Assembly (NCBI RefSeq): GCF_036688685.1 | Contig: NZ_JAQQPS010000014.1 | Coordinates: forward strand, 1-64,000 | Direction of reading: 5' to 3' | DNA from: JALYUM01 sp036688685 | Lineage (GTDB): Bacteria; Pseudomonadota; Gammaproteobacteria; Burkholderiales; Burkholderiaceae_D | DNA: 64,000 nucleotides | In this document: positions 18,972 through 27,047 of the stretch, piece after piece | Numbering within the stretch: the stretch's first letter is position 1 | Layout of the letters: every line of letters starts with the position of its first letter | Program-made: the position numbers and the translations under genes | The notes under the pieces: generated by a model | Seen by the model: the letters and a program-made list of their open reading frames with translations, nothing else | What the model was told of the DNA's origin: nothing | Database searches by the model: none

Positions 18972-18984
18972 CGCAATTATTGCG
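18972..18984. promoter_or_regulatory. Palindrome in the LysR/reductase divergent region
   Basis: CGCAATTATTGCG is a perfect 13-base palindrome (arms of six around one T) between the LysR gene and the reductase gene. It lies 41 bases before the reductase start and has the short dyad shape of a LysR contact site. The assignment rests on position and symmetry only. Confidence 0.35.
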
Positions 18985-19024
18985 ATTCCGCGAACAACGG
19001 CGAGCTAGTCTATAAGAGGAATCC

Positions 19025-19960
19025 ATGGAAAACAATGTTCACGATGTCGATGTAGAAAACATCCTGGTGCTGGGCGCGGGCGAACTCGGCATGGCGGTGT
19101 TGCGCCAGCTCGCGCCCCGCACGGCGCATGCGCGCAGCCGGCTGGTGGTGCTGGTGTCGCCGCAGTCAATCAGCGATCCCGATCCGGCCCAACTGCAAAG
19201 CGCTGGCGTCCTGCGCGACCTGGGCGTGGACATGGTCGCGTTCGACCTGGCCGCTTGTACCGAAGCGGAGCTGGCCGCGCAGCTGCGGCCCTTTCACACC
19301 GTGATCAGCTGTACTGGTTTCGTCGCGGGTCCGGGCACGCAATTGAAGATCACGCGCGCCGTGCTCGGCGCCGGGGTGCGCCGCTATTTTCCGTGGCAGT
19401 TCGGCGTCGATTACGACGTCGTCGGCCAGGGCAGCGGCCAGCCAGTCTTCGACGAGCAGTATGCCGTACGCGCACTGCTGCGCGCACAAACGGGGACGGA
19501 ATGGGTGATCGTTTCAACCGGCATGTTCACGAGCTTCCTGTTCGAACCTGGCTTTGGCCTGGTCGACATGGACGCTGGCATCGTACGCGGCCTGGGTAGC
19601 TGGTCGACACAAGTTACCGTGACGGCGCCTGAGGACATCGGCAAGCTGACCACCGCCATCCTGCTGGAGACGCCGCGCATTGCCAACCAGGTGGTGTATG
19701 TCGCCAGCGATACGGTCTCGTACGGTCAGCTGGCCGATATCGTCGATGCCGCCACCGGCCGGCATTTTCGGCGCGATTTGCTCACTGCAGGCATGCTGGC
19801 CGCGGCCTGTGCCGAGCATCCCGGCGATGGCATGGCACGCTACCGCCTGGCGTTTGGCCGTGGCGATGGCATGTGGTGGGACAAGGGCGTGACCTACAAC
19901 GCTCAGCGCGGCATTCCCACTACCGACGTCAGGACCTGGCTGGCGTCGCAGCAGCGTTGA
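19025..19960 (+). CDS. NmrA-family NAD(P)-binding reductase-like protein
   Basis: The 311-residue product has an N-terminal Rossmann motif, ILVLGAGELGMAVLRQL (G-x-G-x-x-G near residue 19), and the general plan of NmrA / isoflavone reductase-like proteins (atypical short-chain dehydrogenases). The segment YFPWQFGVDYDVVG near residue 121 is typical of the aromatic alcohol reductase branch. ATG 19025 follows an AAGAGGA site. Its expression is likely controlled by the divergent LysR regulator. Substrate unknown. Confidence 0.8.
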   Translation: MENNVHDVDVENILVLGAGELGMAVLRQLAPRTAHARSRLVVLVSPQSISDPDPAQLQSAGVLRDLGVDMVAFDLAACTEAELAAQLRPFHTVISCTGFVAGPGTQLKITRAVLGAGVRRYFPWQFGVDYDVVGQGSGQPVFDEQYAVRALLRAQTGTEWVIVSTGMFTSFLFEPGFGLVDMDAGIVRGLGSWSTQVTVTAPEDIGKLTTAILLETPRIANQVVYVASDTVSYGQLADIVDAATGRHFRRDLLTAGMLAAACAEHPGDGMARYRLAFGRGDGMWWDKGVTYNAQRGIPTTDVRTWLASQQR

Positions 19961-19969
19961 GCGTCGTGA

Positions 19970-22405
19970 TCAAAACCGCATGTCAACCCGCGCATACAGC
20001 GTCCGTCCGTTGATGCCGAACGGGCAGGTCTCCCAGCAGTGCGTGAAGCCCATCTGAGGGAATGGCGCGGCGCCCACCTTGTCCCACTCGGTGGGGTACG
20101 TGTCGAACAGGTTGTCGACGCCGGCGGCCACGCTGACAGTCTTGTTGAACTTGTAGCGCAGGCCCAGGTCGGTTAGCCATTTTCCCTCCCAGGTCTGGAT
20201 GAAGGGTGCGGTAAAGCCCTGGCCCTGCACGGGGCCATAGTAATTTTCGCGCAGGTTCAGGCCCCAGGCGCCGATGCTGTAGTCGGCCGACAGCACGTGG
20301 TGCTGGCGCGGCTGGCCGCGTTCGATCAGCGTGACCTGGGCGTCGTCGAACAGCTGCGCGCCGCTCAAGAGGCTTGATGACGAATTGCGTTCGGTGACTT
20401 TGGTCTGGTTGTAGCCCAGCTGGCCGCTCAGCACCAGCGTCGACCCGGCGCGGCGCGTGGTGTGTTCGACGGCGATGTCGAGGCCGCGCGTGCGCGTACC
20501 CACCGCATTCGTGAAGAACTGGACCTGGCCCACGCGCAGCGGATCGAGGATGGCGCGGATCGGGCAGGCGGCTACGCTGGGGCAGGGGCCCGTTTCCGGC
20601 GCGATGTTACTGGAGAAGACGATGCGGTCGGAAATGCTGGTCTGGTAGACGTCCGCCGTGACCGATAAATTCGTCGCCGGGCGCAGCACCAGGCCGATGC
20701 TGCCACTCCTCGAAGTCTCCTGCTTCAGCGGCGCGATGCCGAAGGCTTGCGTGACAGCGCTGCCTTCGCGCGCAGTGAGGGTGTCGGTCAGCACGCCGTC
20801 GCCATTGAGGTTGGTGGACACGGAGCTGTAGAACTTCTGCTGCACGCTGGGCGCCCGAAAACCGGTCGAGGCACTGGCGCGGATCCCGACCATTTTACTG
20901 GGGTCGTAGCGCGCGGTCAGTTTGCCGGTGGTGGTGGAGCCGAAATCGGAATAGCGCTCATGGCGGATAGCGGCGCCAAGCAGCAACTGGCTGGTGAGAT
21001 GGTGTTCGGCGTCGAGGTAGAACGCGATGTTGTGGCGGCCGTCGTTAACTTCCGTGGCCGGGGTGTAGCCGGGAAATCCCTGGATGCCGGCCGCCGCGAT
21101 GCCGCCGTTCTGGTCGAGAATGCGGATGGCGCGGTTGTTGGTGCGCCCGTAATAGTAGGACAGCGGCTCGCCCGCGCTGATGCGGTAGGCGTCGCGGCGC
21201 CATTCGAAGCCGCCGGCGAGGAAGGTGTTGGGCGTGAGCGGGCCTTTCAGGTCGGCGTTGAAGGTGGTTTGCGTGAACTGCAGCTTGCCGGTATCGGCTT
21301 CGCGCGGGGAGGCGTTGAAATTGCTGCACGAGCAGCTCGGCTCGTACCAGTAGCTGACGTTGATCGAGTTCCGTTCATGGAAATCGAGTTCGCTCTGGCC
21401 GTGGTTGATGCTGACGTCGAATTTCCAGTCACCCGGCAAATCGCGCCGGTAGCCGAGCGCCAGCGAGGCGTCCCGCACGACGGTGACGATATTCGGCAGG
21501 AAGCCGTTTGGGTACACGGCCGGCACGTTGCGGCCGTCTTCGCGTGGGCGGAAAAAACCGTAGGCGCTGCCGGTGCGGCGCGAGACGCCGCCGAAGGCAT
21601 ACAGTTCGCTCTCGCGCGAGAGCGGCAACCCGGCATTCGCCCACAGGTAGGCGTCGCGCGCGAGGCTATCGCCCAGTTGCTGCGTCACGCGCGGGGGCGA
21701 GACGCGCGCCGAGTCCGCACCGGCGCGGTTGGTGGCATTGCGGCGGCGCGCCTCCGCGGACAGTTGCAGGAAGCCGCCGTCGGTACCGAGCGCGATGCCG
21801 GTCGAGGCGCTCCCGGAGACCATGTCGCCATCGCCTTCGCTGGTGGTGCCGGCGCCGCCGGTCAGCTGCGTTTTACCTGGGGCTTGTTTCAGCACGATGT
21901 TGATCACGCCGGCGATGGCATCCGACCCGTACTGCGCCGCGGCGCCATCGCGCAGCACTTCGATGTGGTCGATGGCCGACAGGGGAATGGCGTTCATGTC
22001 GGTACCGGCGGAGCCGCGTCCGATCGATTGCTGGACATTGACCAGCGCCTGCTGGTGGCGGCGCTTGCCGTTGATGAGCACCAGCAGCTGGTCGGGCCCG
22101 AGGCCGCGCAGCGTGGCGGGGCGGATGATGTCGGTGCCGTCGCTGACGAAGGTGGTGGTGAAATTGACCGATGGGTCGAGTTCCTGCAGCACCTTGCCCA
22201 GTTCCAGGGTGCCGGTGGAGGCGATGTCGGCCTGGCCGATATAGGCGACGGGCACGGCGGTGTCGAGCGCGCTTTTGGCGGCGGCGCGCGAGCCGATCAC
22301 GACGACGGACGGGGTGGTGTCATCCGTCTGCGCGGCGGCAGGTAGGCAGGCTGCGATGACGCTGGCAGCAAGCAGGGAAGGGGTGATGCGTCGTGCATAG
22401 ATCAT
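19970..22405 (-). CDS. TonB-dependent outer membrane receptor
   Basis: The 811-residue product is a TonB-dependent receptor. It has a signal peptide (about residues 1-27, ending AAAQ), and a plug domain with SVVVIGSR, LRGLGPDQLLVLINGKRRH and IEVLRDGAAAQYGSDAIAGVINIVLK-type blocks (residues about 35-190). A long beta-barrel follows and ends in an aromatic residue (RVDMRF). ATG 22405 follows AGGAGA and begins a normal signal peptide; a frame start 15 codons upstream is less likely. Such receptors import iron chelates, vitamins or sugars using TonB energy. No neighbouring enzyme or FecIR-type regulator indicates the ligand. Confidence 0.92.
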   Translation of the reverse strand: MIYARRITPSLLAASVIAACLPAAAQTDDTTPSVVVIGSRAAAKSALDTAVPVAYIGQADIASTGTLELGKVLQELDPSVNFTTTFVSDGTDIIRPATLRGLGPDQLLVLINGKRRHQQALVNVQQSIGRGSAGTDMNAIPLSAIDHIEVLRDGAAAQYGSDAIAGVINIVLKQAPGKTQLTGGAGTTSEGDGDMVSGSASTGIALGTDGGFLQLSAEARRRNATNRAGADSARVSPPRVTQQLGDSLARDAYLWANAGLPLSRESELYAFGGVSRRTGSAYGFFRPREDGRNVPAVYPNGFLPNIVTVVRDASLALGYRRDLPGDWKFDVSINHGQSELDFHERNSINVSYWYEPSCSCSNFNASPREADTGKLQFTQTTFNADLKGPLTPNTFLAGGFEWRRDAYRISAGEPLSYYYGRTNNRAIRILDQNGGIAAAGIQGFPGYTPATEVNDGRHNIAFYLDAEHHLTSQLLLGAAIRHERYSDFGSTTTGKLTARYDPSKMVGIRASASTGFRAPSVQQKFYSSVSTNLNGDGVLTDTLTAREGSAVTQAFGIAPLKQETSRSGSIGLVLRPATNLSVTADVYQTSISDRIVFSSNIAPETGPCPSVAACPIRAILDPLRVGQVQFFTNAVGTRTRGLDIAVEHTTRRAGSTLVLSGQLGYNQTKVTERNSSSSLLSGAQLFDDAQVTLIERGQPRQHHVLSADYSIGAWGLNLRENYYGPVQGQGFTAPFIQTWEGKWLTDLGLRYKFNKTVSVAAGVDNLFDTYPTEWDKVGAAPFPQMGFTHCWETCPFGINGRTLYARVDMRF

Positions 22406-22569
22406 GCTGTCTCCTGTTTTAACCACATTGCCGGACTTGGCGTAAAACAATGGTGGTCTATCAACAAGTACGAACCTTGATCTAGCGCAAAGCTTTTCTT
22501 AAGGAAAGGGAAAGTTTGCGTCGTTACAACGGCGATGGCGCTCTGGATGGCATTGGGGCAGGTCGGGGG

Positions 22570-23346
22570 TCAGTTTTCCTGCTGGTCGCGCATCCAGTCT
22601 TTCAAGCCATTGACCCAGCTGCGCGCCGGTAAATTCAGGCTGCGCTTGATTTCGCCGGCGCGTTCGTACAGGATCGAGAAATCGATCTCGGGCGCACGCT
22701 TGAACGCGAGCACGACGATGTTCGCATCGTGTACCTCCGGCAGCCACACCACCGCATCGAACACGTCGCGCATATTGTCCAGGTTGACGTCGTAGTTGGC
22801 GTAGTCGCCGAAGACATTGGTGGTCATGATGCCGTCGTCCGACAGGCAGTCGAAACACGCCTGATAGAACGCGGGCGAATCGAGCACCGGCCCGCGCGCC
22901 TCTTCATCGTACAAATCGACCTGCAGGATATCGACGCGGCCGTGGTTGGCCGGATCGAGCACGAAGTCCATGGCATTCATTTCGCGCACATCGAGGCGCG
23001 CGTCGTTGGGCGGCAGCTCGAACTGGTCGTGGCAAATGGCGATGACGTTCGGATTGAGTTCGGCCGCGCTTACCTGCGCATCCGGGAAGCGGCGGTAGCA
23101 GAACTTGGTGAGCGCTGCGCTGCCCAGGCCCAGCTGGACAATGTGCTTTGGCGCCGCATTGAACAGCGTCCAGAGCATCATCATCTGCACGTATTCGAGT
23201 TCGATGGCATCGGGTTTGTCGATGCGCATGGCGCCTTGCACCCATGAGGTACCGAGGTGCAGGAAGCGCACGCCGCGAAATTCGGTGATGGTGGCGGGAG
23301 GATGGCCGGGATCGGCGAAACGGCTGGTGGCGAGAGAGGACGACAT
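22570..23346 (-). CDS. Spermidine synthase-like class I methyltransferase-fold protein
   Basis: The 258-residue product has the polyamine-synthase fold: a short N-terminal strand domain (TEFRGVRFLHLGTSWVQGAM), a nucleotide-binding turn QLGLGSAALTKF near residue 73, an acidic strand end (VSAAELNP), and DILQVDLYDEEARGP near residue 140, where spermidine synthases keep catalytic aspartates. It lacks the canonical GGGDG motif, so it may be one of the many spermidine-synthase-like proteins without proven polyamine activity. It stands alone on the minus strand. Confidence 0.75.
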   Translation of the reverse strand: MSSSLATSRFADPGHPPATITEFRGVRFLHLGTSWVQGAMRIDKPDAIELEYVQMMMLWTLFNAAPKHIVQLGLGSAALTKFCYRRFPDAQVSAAELNPNVIAICHDQFELPPNDARLDVREMNAMDFVLDPANHGRVDILQVDLYDEEARGPVLDSPAFYQACFDCLSDDGIMTTNVFGDYANYDVNLDNMRDVFDAVVWLPEVHDANIVVLAFKRAPEIDFSILYERAGEIKRSLNLPARSWVNGLKDWMRDQQEN

Positions 23347-23399
23347 GGAAGAAGAATAGGCTGCGAAGGCCGATCTTAACAGACCATGGCGTCGCCGGT

Positions 23400-23861
23400 T
23401 CAGGTGGCGGGTAGCAGCGGCGGGTGCGCCGCATCGACGCAGTGCGCATTCCAGTAGCGCGCTTCAAACGTGCTCAGTACATGCTGGCTGTCGGCCACGA
23501 CCTTTTGCGCAGGGTCTTCGATGAGAACGGCGTAGGTGTCGAAGGTGCCGGCGGCATTGTCGTCGATGCTGCGCGAGACGAAGCGCAACCCGCCCGTGTA
23601 GGCGTCGGCGGCGTCTTTCGCATCGACCACGCCGCACAGTTCGATGACGGTGGCGTCCTTGCCCGGATCGGCAGTTTTGACGATGTAGGACGAGCGGATC
23701 ACCATCGAGCCGGGATTGCGCAGATTGGCTTTGAGCTGTTTCAGCGTGTTGTCCCTGGCCCAGCCGGCCGGCCCCACGGCCTTGTTACGGACGAACACCC
23801 CGGCGACGATCAACAGGGCCAGGCCCACCAGCACTACCACAGCCCATTTCAGGATTTTCAT
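23400..23861 (-). CDS. Small membrane-anchored protein of unknown function
   Basis: The 153-residue product has one N-terminal membrane segment (residues 3-24, ILKWAVVVLVGLALLIVAGV) followed by a soluble domain of about 125 residues. That domain contains two cysteines and the segment GSMVIRSSYIVK. ATG 23861 is chosen over an upstream TTG because it places the membrane segment directly at the N-terminus. I do not recognise the family. Neighbours on both sides are unrelated enzymes on the same strand. Confidence 0.6.
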   Translation of the reverse strand: MKILKWAVVVLVGLALLIVAGVFVRNKAVGPAGWARDNTLKQLKANLRNPGSMVIRSSYIVKTADPGKDATVIELCGVVDAKDAADAYTGGLRFVSRSIDDNAAGTFDTYAVLIEDPAQKVVADSQHVLSTFEARYWNAHCVDAAHPPLLPAT

Positions 23862-23905
23862 CGCGCACTTCAAGAGTCGAAAGAAGTATGCAGTATGAGG
23901 CCTGG

Positions 23906-25060
23906 CTAGCGCGCGAGCCGGAAAGTCTTGCGCACTTCATCGACAAACACCTCGGGCTGCTCCATGGCGGCGAAGTGGCCGCCCTGTTTCAGCTCGTTGA
24001 AGTGGACCAGGTTCGTAAAACGCCGCTCGGCCCAGCGCCGTGACAGGCGCACCTGCTCGCCGGGGAACATGCTGATGCCGGCCGGCGTGGTCATTGGCGC
24101 TGACGGCATGCCGCCGTGCCGCATCGACTGCATCGTTTCCCAGTACAGGCGCGCGGAACTTGCGCCCGTATTCGGCAGCCAGTACAGCATGATGTCGTCG
24201 AGGATGGCGTCGAGTGCGAACACGCTTTCGACATCGCCGGCGCTGTCGGACACGTCCTGGAACAGGGCGTAGATCCAGGCCGCCAGGCCCACCGGCGAAT
24301 CGGCCAGGCTGAAGCCGACCGCTTGCGGGCGGGTCGCCTGTACCTTGAAATAGCCGGAGAATTGCTGGTCGTAGCGCTGGGCGTCGTCGAGCATGGCTTG
24401 TTCATGCGGCGTGGCGTCGGCGCGTTCCTGTTCGGTGGGCTGGAACATCAGCATGTTCAGGTGAATCCCGGTCAAGCCCGGCGGCGCCTTGTAGCCGAGC
24501 GTCGTGGTGACGGCGCCACCCCAGTCGCCGCCCTGGGCCGCCCACCTTTCGTAGCCGAGGCGTGCCATCAGCACGATCCAGGCGTCGGCGATGCGATTCA
24601 CATTCCAGCCGCTGGCAGTAGGCTGGCCCGAAAACCCGAAGCCGGGCAGCGATGGAATCACAAGGTGGAAGGCGTCGCTGGCCTGGCCGCCATGCGCGAC
24701 GGGGTCGGTCAGCGGGCCAATCACGGCGCGGAACTCCAGCACCGAGCCCGGCCAGCCATGCGTCATCAGGAGCGGCGTGGCGTCCGGATGGGGCGAGCGA
24801 ATGTGCAGGAAGTGGATATCCACGCCATCGATTTCGGTGCGGTACTGGCCCCAGGCGTTGAGCATGGCCTCGCAGCGGCGCCAGTCGTAGCCGCCCTGCC
24901 AGCGCGCGACCAGGGCGCGCAGCTTGGCCAGTTGCGGGCCCTGGCTGGTGTCGGCGACCGTTTCGGCGTCGGGCCAGCGTGTGTTTGCCAGGCGGCGCTG
25001 CAGGTCGGCCAGGTCGGCATCGGGAATTTCGAGGTGAAACGGGTGGATGGTGGTGGACAT
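23906..25060 (-). CDS. Epoxide hydrolase family protein (alpha/beta hydrolase)
   Basis: The 384-residue product has the N-terminal epoxide hydrolase (EHN) domain (IHPFHLEIPDADLADLQRRL and WRRCEAMLNAWGQYRTEIDG) followed by an alpha/beta hydrolase core. The oxyanion-hole motif HGWPGS lies near residue 100 and the nucleophile elbow GGDWGG near residue 178, with aspartate as nucleophile. The catalytic histidine is probably in the HFAAMEQPE segment near the C-terminus. These features fit microsomal-type epoxide hydrolases. It is divergent from a TetR regulator with a palindromic operator between them, so it is probably repressed and induced by a hydrophobic compound. Confidence 0.88.
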   Translation of the reverse strand: MSTTIHPFHLEIPDADLADLQRRLANTRWPDAETVADTSQGPQLAKLRALVARWQGGYDWRRCEAMLNAWGQYRTEIDGVDIHFLHIRSPHPDATPLLMTHGWPGSVLEFRAVIGPLTDPVAHGGQASDAFHLVIPSLPGFGFSGQPTASGWNVNRIADAWIVLMARLGYERWAAQGGDWGGAVTTTLGYKAPPGLTGIHLNMLMFQPTEQERADATPHEQAMLDDAQRYDQQFSGYFKVQATRPQAVGFSLADSPVGLAAWIYALFQDVSDSAGDVESVFALDAILDDIMLYWLPNTGASSARLYWETMQSMRHGGMPSAPMTTPAGISMFPGEQVRLSRRWAERRFTNLVHFNELKQGGHFAAMEQPEVFVDEVRKTFRLAR

Positions 25061-25109
25061 GCGGCTTCCTTGACGTGCTACGCTGCTGGCCGGCGGTTGC
25101 CGGAAGGAT

Positions 25110-25135
25110 TAAACTGAACTGACAAGTCTAGTTTA
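25110..25135. promoter_or_regulatory. Probable TetR operator
   Basis: TAAACTGAACT and AGTCTAGTTTA form an inverted repeat (9 of 11 positions symmetric) around a four-base centre GACA. It lies in the 109-base region between the epoxide hydrolase gene (start 25060) and the TetR gene (start 25170 or 25185). The size and the ACT...AGT inner dyad are typical for TetR-family operators, and the position allows repression of both genes. Confidence 0.65.
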
Positions 25136-25169
25136 GCGCCCGTGATCGCCTGCTGTAAAGTTAATTCAA

Positions 25170-25826
25170 GTGAAAAGGGTGGGCATGGAAGGAGCGGTAC
25201 AGGTGAAGCGCGCACGCGGCGGACGTCCGGCGGCGGGGCAGGGCGATGTCGAAACCCGCCTGCTGGTGGCCGCCACGCGCCTGTTTTTGGCGCGCGGTTA
25301 CGACGGCACCAGCTGTGACCAGGTCGCGCTGGACGCCGGCGCCGGCAAGGCCAGTATCTACGCGCGCTATGCGAACAAGGCGGCGCTGTTTGCCGCCGTC
25401 ATCGACCACATGCTGGCGCGCTCGGTCGGTCAGGATAAGGTGCCGGCCGAAACGCCGCTGCGGGAGCGGCTGGCGGCGGTGGGCATGCGCGTGCTGGCCG
25501 ATGCGCTGTATCCGGATGCGCTGGCATTATTGCGCCTGCTGGTGGCCGAGCTGCCACGCATTGCCGACGCCAATGTGCGGGCCGACCAGTTGTTCTGGCA
25601 AGCGGGCGTGCGGCGCATCGCGCGTGCCATCGCACTGCGCGACCCTGAGGCGGCCGGCAAGGCCATCGGCCCGGCCGAACAGTTCAGCGAACTGGTGCTC
25701 GCGCCGGCCCTGATGCGCGCCTTGCTGGGCGAACCGGTGGCGCCGTTGCTCGCTGCCGCGCCGCCCCGGATCGAGGCCGCCATCGCGATGCTGACGGCGT
25801 CCGGGGCGCTGGACGGCTGGTCGTAA
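25170..25826 (+). CDS. TetR/AcrR-family transcriptional regulator
   Basis: The 218-residue product has a TetR helix-turn-helix at about residues 25-75: LLVAATRLFLARGYDGTSC, then VALDAGAGKASIYARYANKAALFAAVI. The effector-binding helical domain follows. The start is GTG 25170 or ATG 25185; neither ribosome site is strong and both leave the DNA-binding domain intact. It is divergent from the epoxide hydrolase gene and should bind the palindrome at 25110-25135. Its stop codon abuts the convergent transferase gene with no spacer. Confidence 0.88.
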   Translation: MKRVGMEGAVQVKRARGGRPAAGQGDVETRLLVAATRLFLARGYDGTSCDQVALDAGAGKASIYARYANKAALFAAVIDHMLARSVGQDKVPAETPLRERLAAVGMRVLADALYPDALALLRLLVAELPRIADANVRADQLFWQAGVRRIARAIALRDPEAAGKAIGPAEQFSELVLAPALMRALLGEPVAPLLAAAPPRIEAAIAMLTASGALDGWS

Positions 25827-26672
25827 TCAGTCCAGGTCGGCCGCGCTGTGGCGCTCTGCCACGCACGCTTCCGGCGCGCCGCGCACGCGGTTGACCTTCA
25901 GTCCGCGCCTGACGGCCGGACGCGCTTTCACTTCATCGGCCCAGCGCCGCAGCTGCTGGTAATTGTGCACCGACAGGAATTCGCCGGCGCCATACAGCTC
26001 ACCCAACACTAAGCCGCCGTACCACGGGAAAATCGCCATGTCGGCAATGGTGTACTCGTCGCCGGCGATGAATTGACGGTCGGCCAGCAGGCGGTCGAGT
26101 ACGTCGAGCTGGCGCTTGGTTTCCATCGCATAGCGGTTGATCGGGTATTCCAGCTTTTCTGGCGCGTAGGCATAAAAGTGGCCGAAACCGCCGCCGACGA
26201 ACGGCGCCGAACCCATTTGCCACATCAGCCAGTTCATCGTCTCGGCGCGTGCCGGCTGCTCGGTCGGGAGGAAAGCGCCGAATTTTTCGGCCAGGTAGAC
26301 CAGCATCGAACCGGATTCGAACAGGTGCACCGGCTGCTCACCACTGACATCTAACAGGGCCGGGATTTTCGAGTTCGGGTTGATGCCGACGAAGCCGCTG
26401 CCGAACTGCTGGCCCTCACCGATGTTGATCAGCCAGGCATCGTATTCGGCGCCCGCGTGGCCGGCCGCCAGCAGTTCCTCGAACATGATCGTCACCTTCT
26501 GCCCGTTCGGCGTGCCGAGCGAATACAGTTGGAACGGATGCTTGCCTACCGGCAGTTCCTTTTCATGGGTGGCGCCGGCGATCGGGCGGTTGATGTTGGC
26601 AAAGGCGCCGCCGGATTGGGTGGCGGGGGACCACACGCGCGGTGGGGTGTAGGGGGTAAATGGGTCGGTCAT
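25827..26672 (-). CDS. yghU: YghU-type glutathione transferase / disulfide-bond reductase
   Basis: The 281-residue product resembles E. coli YghU (GST nu class): N-terminal YTPPRVW, the thioredoxin-like segment YSLGTPNGQKVTIMFEELL with the T-x-N-x-x-K active-site region, GINPNSKIPALLD, and a C-terminal helical domain with ADMAIFPWYGGLV. These proteins reduce disulfides using two glutathione molecules. ATG 26672 is chosen since GGAGAA lies eight bases before it; ATG 26684 would add four residues. The gene is tail-to-tail with the TetR gene. Confidence 0.88.
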   Translation of the reverse strand: MTDPFTPYTPPRVWSPATQSGGAFANINRPIAGATHEKELPVGKHPFQLYSLGTPNGQKVTIMFEELLAAGHAGAEYDAWLINIGEGQQFGSGFVGINPNSKIPALLDVSGEQPVHLFESGSMLVYLAEKFGAFLPTEQPARAETMNWLMWQMGSAPFVGGGFGHFYAYAPEKLEYPINRYAMETKRQLDVLDRLLADRQFIAGDEYTIADMAIFPWYGGLVLGELYGAGEFLSVHNYQQLRRWADEVKARPAVRRGLKVNRVRGAPEACVAERHSAADLD

Positions 26673-26828
26673 CAGGTTCTCCATGGTGAATGCTGTCGTG
26701 TGATGGATGATGCCGGAAAACCGACGGGCTTGCCGAACCAGGCTGTGTGGATGTGGCAGCCGAGCGGCGGCGCGAAGAAGCAGCGCTGCCCATACTGGCT
26801 AGAATTTTCTTGGGTGCTATTGCCAATT

Positions 26829-27027
26829 AATTTGACACTGACCCTAATTTTTGGGTTTGAGCTTGACGGCAACTTGTAGGGAATCCAAATGAGGGTCAGT
26901 GTCGAATTATTGAGCAATTGATCCACCAATCCAGGCGCCGGCATGCGCGCCTGGCGCGGCTTTCGGAGGATCAATTGGTAAATAATTTGACTCTGACCCT
27001 AATTTTTGGGTTTGAGCTTCGCGGCAA
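26829..27027. repeat. Palindromic element with flanking direct repeats (MITE-like)
   Basis: Two 44-base direct repeats at 26829-26872 and 26984-27027 differ at three positions; each begins AATTTGAC[AT]CTGACCCT. A third copy of that motif, inverted, starts at 26892. The 33-base arms 26892-26924 and 26968-27000 are inverted repeats matching at 29 of 33 positions. Between them CCAGGCGC (26931-26938) and GCGCCTGG (26947-26954) form a perfect inner stem. No reading frame of note is inside. The structure suggests a non-autonomous palindromic element, perhaps moved by a REP-associated transposase encoded elsewhere. The rest of the 26673-27047 gap shows no gene. Confidence 0.65.
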
Positions 27028-27047
27028 TATTTCAGGTGGACTGTTGA

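Noticed and set aside
26829..27027. CRISPR-like repeat
   Set aside because: Only two direct copies and one inverted partial copy, no regular spacers and no cas genes; inverted arms point to a palindromic mobile element.
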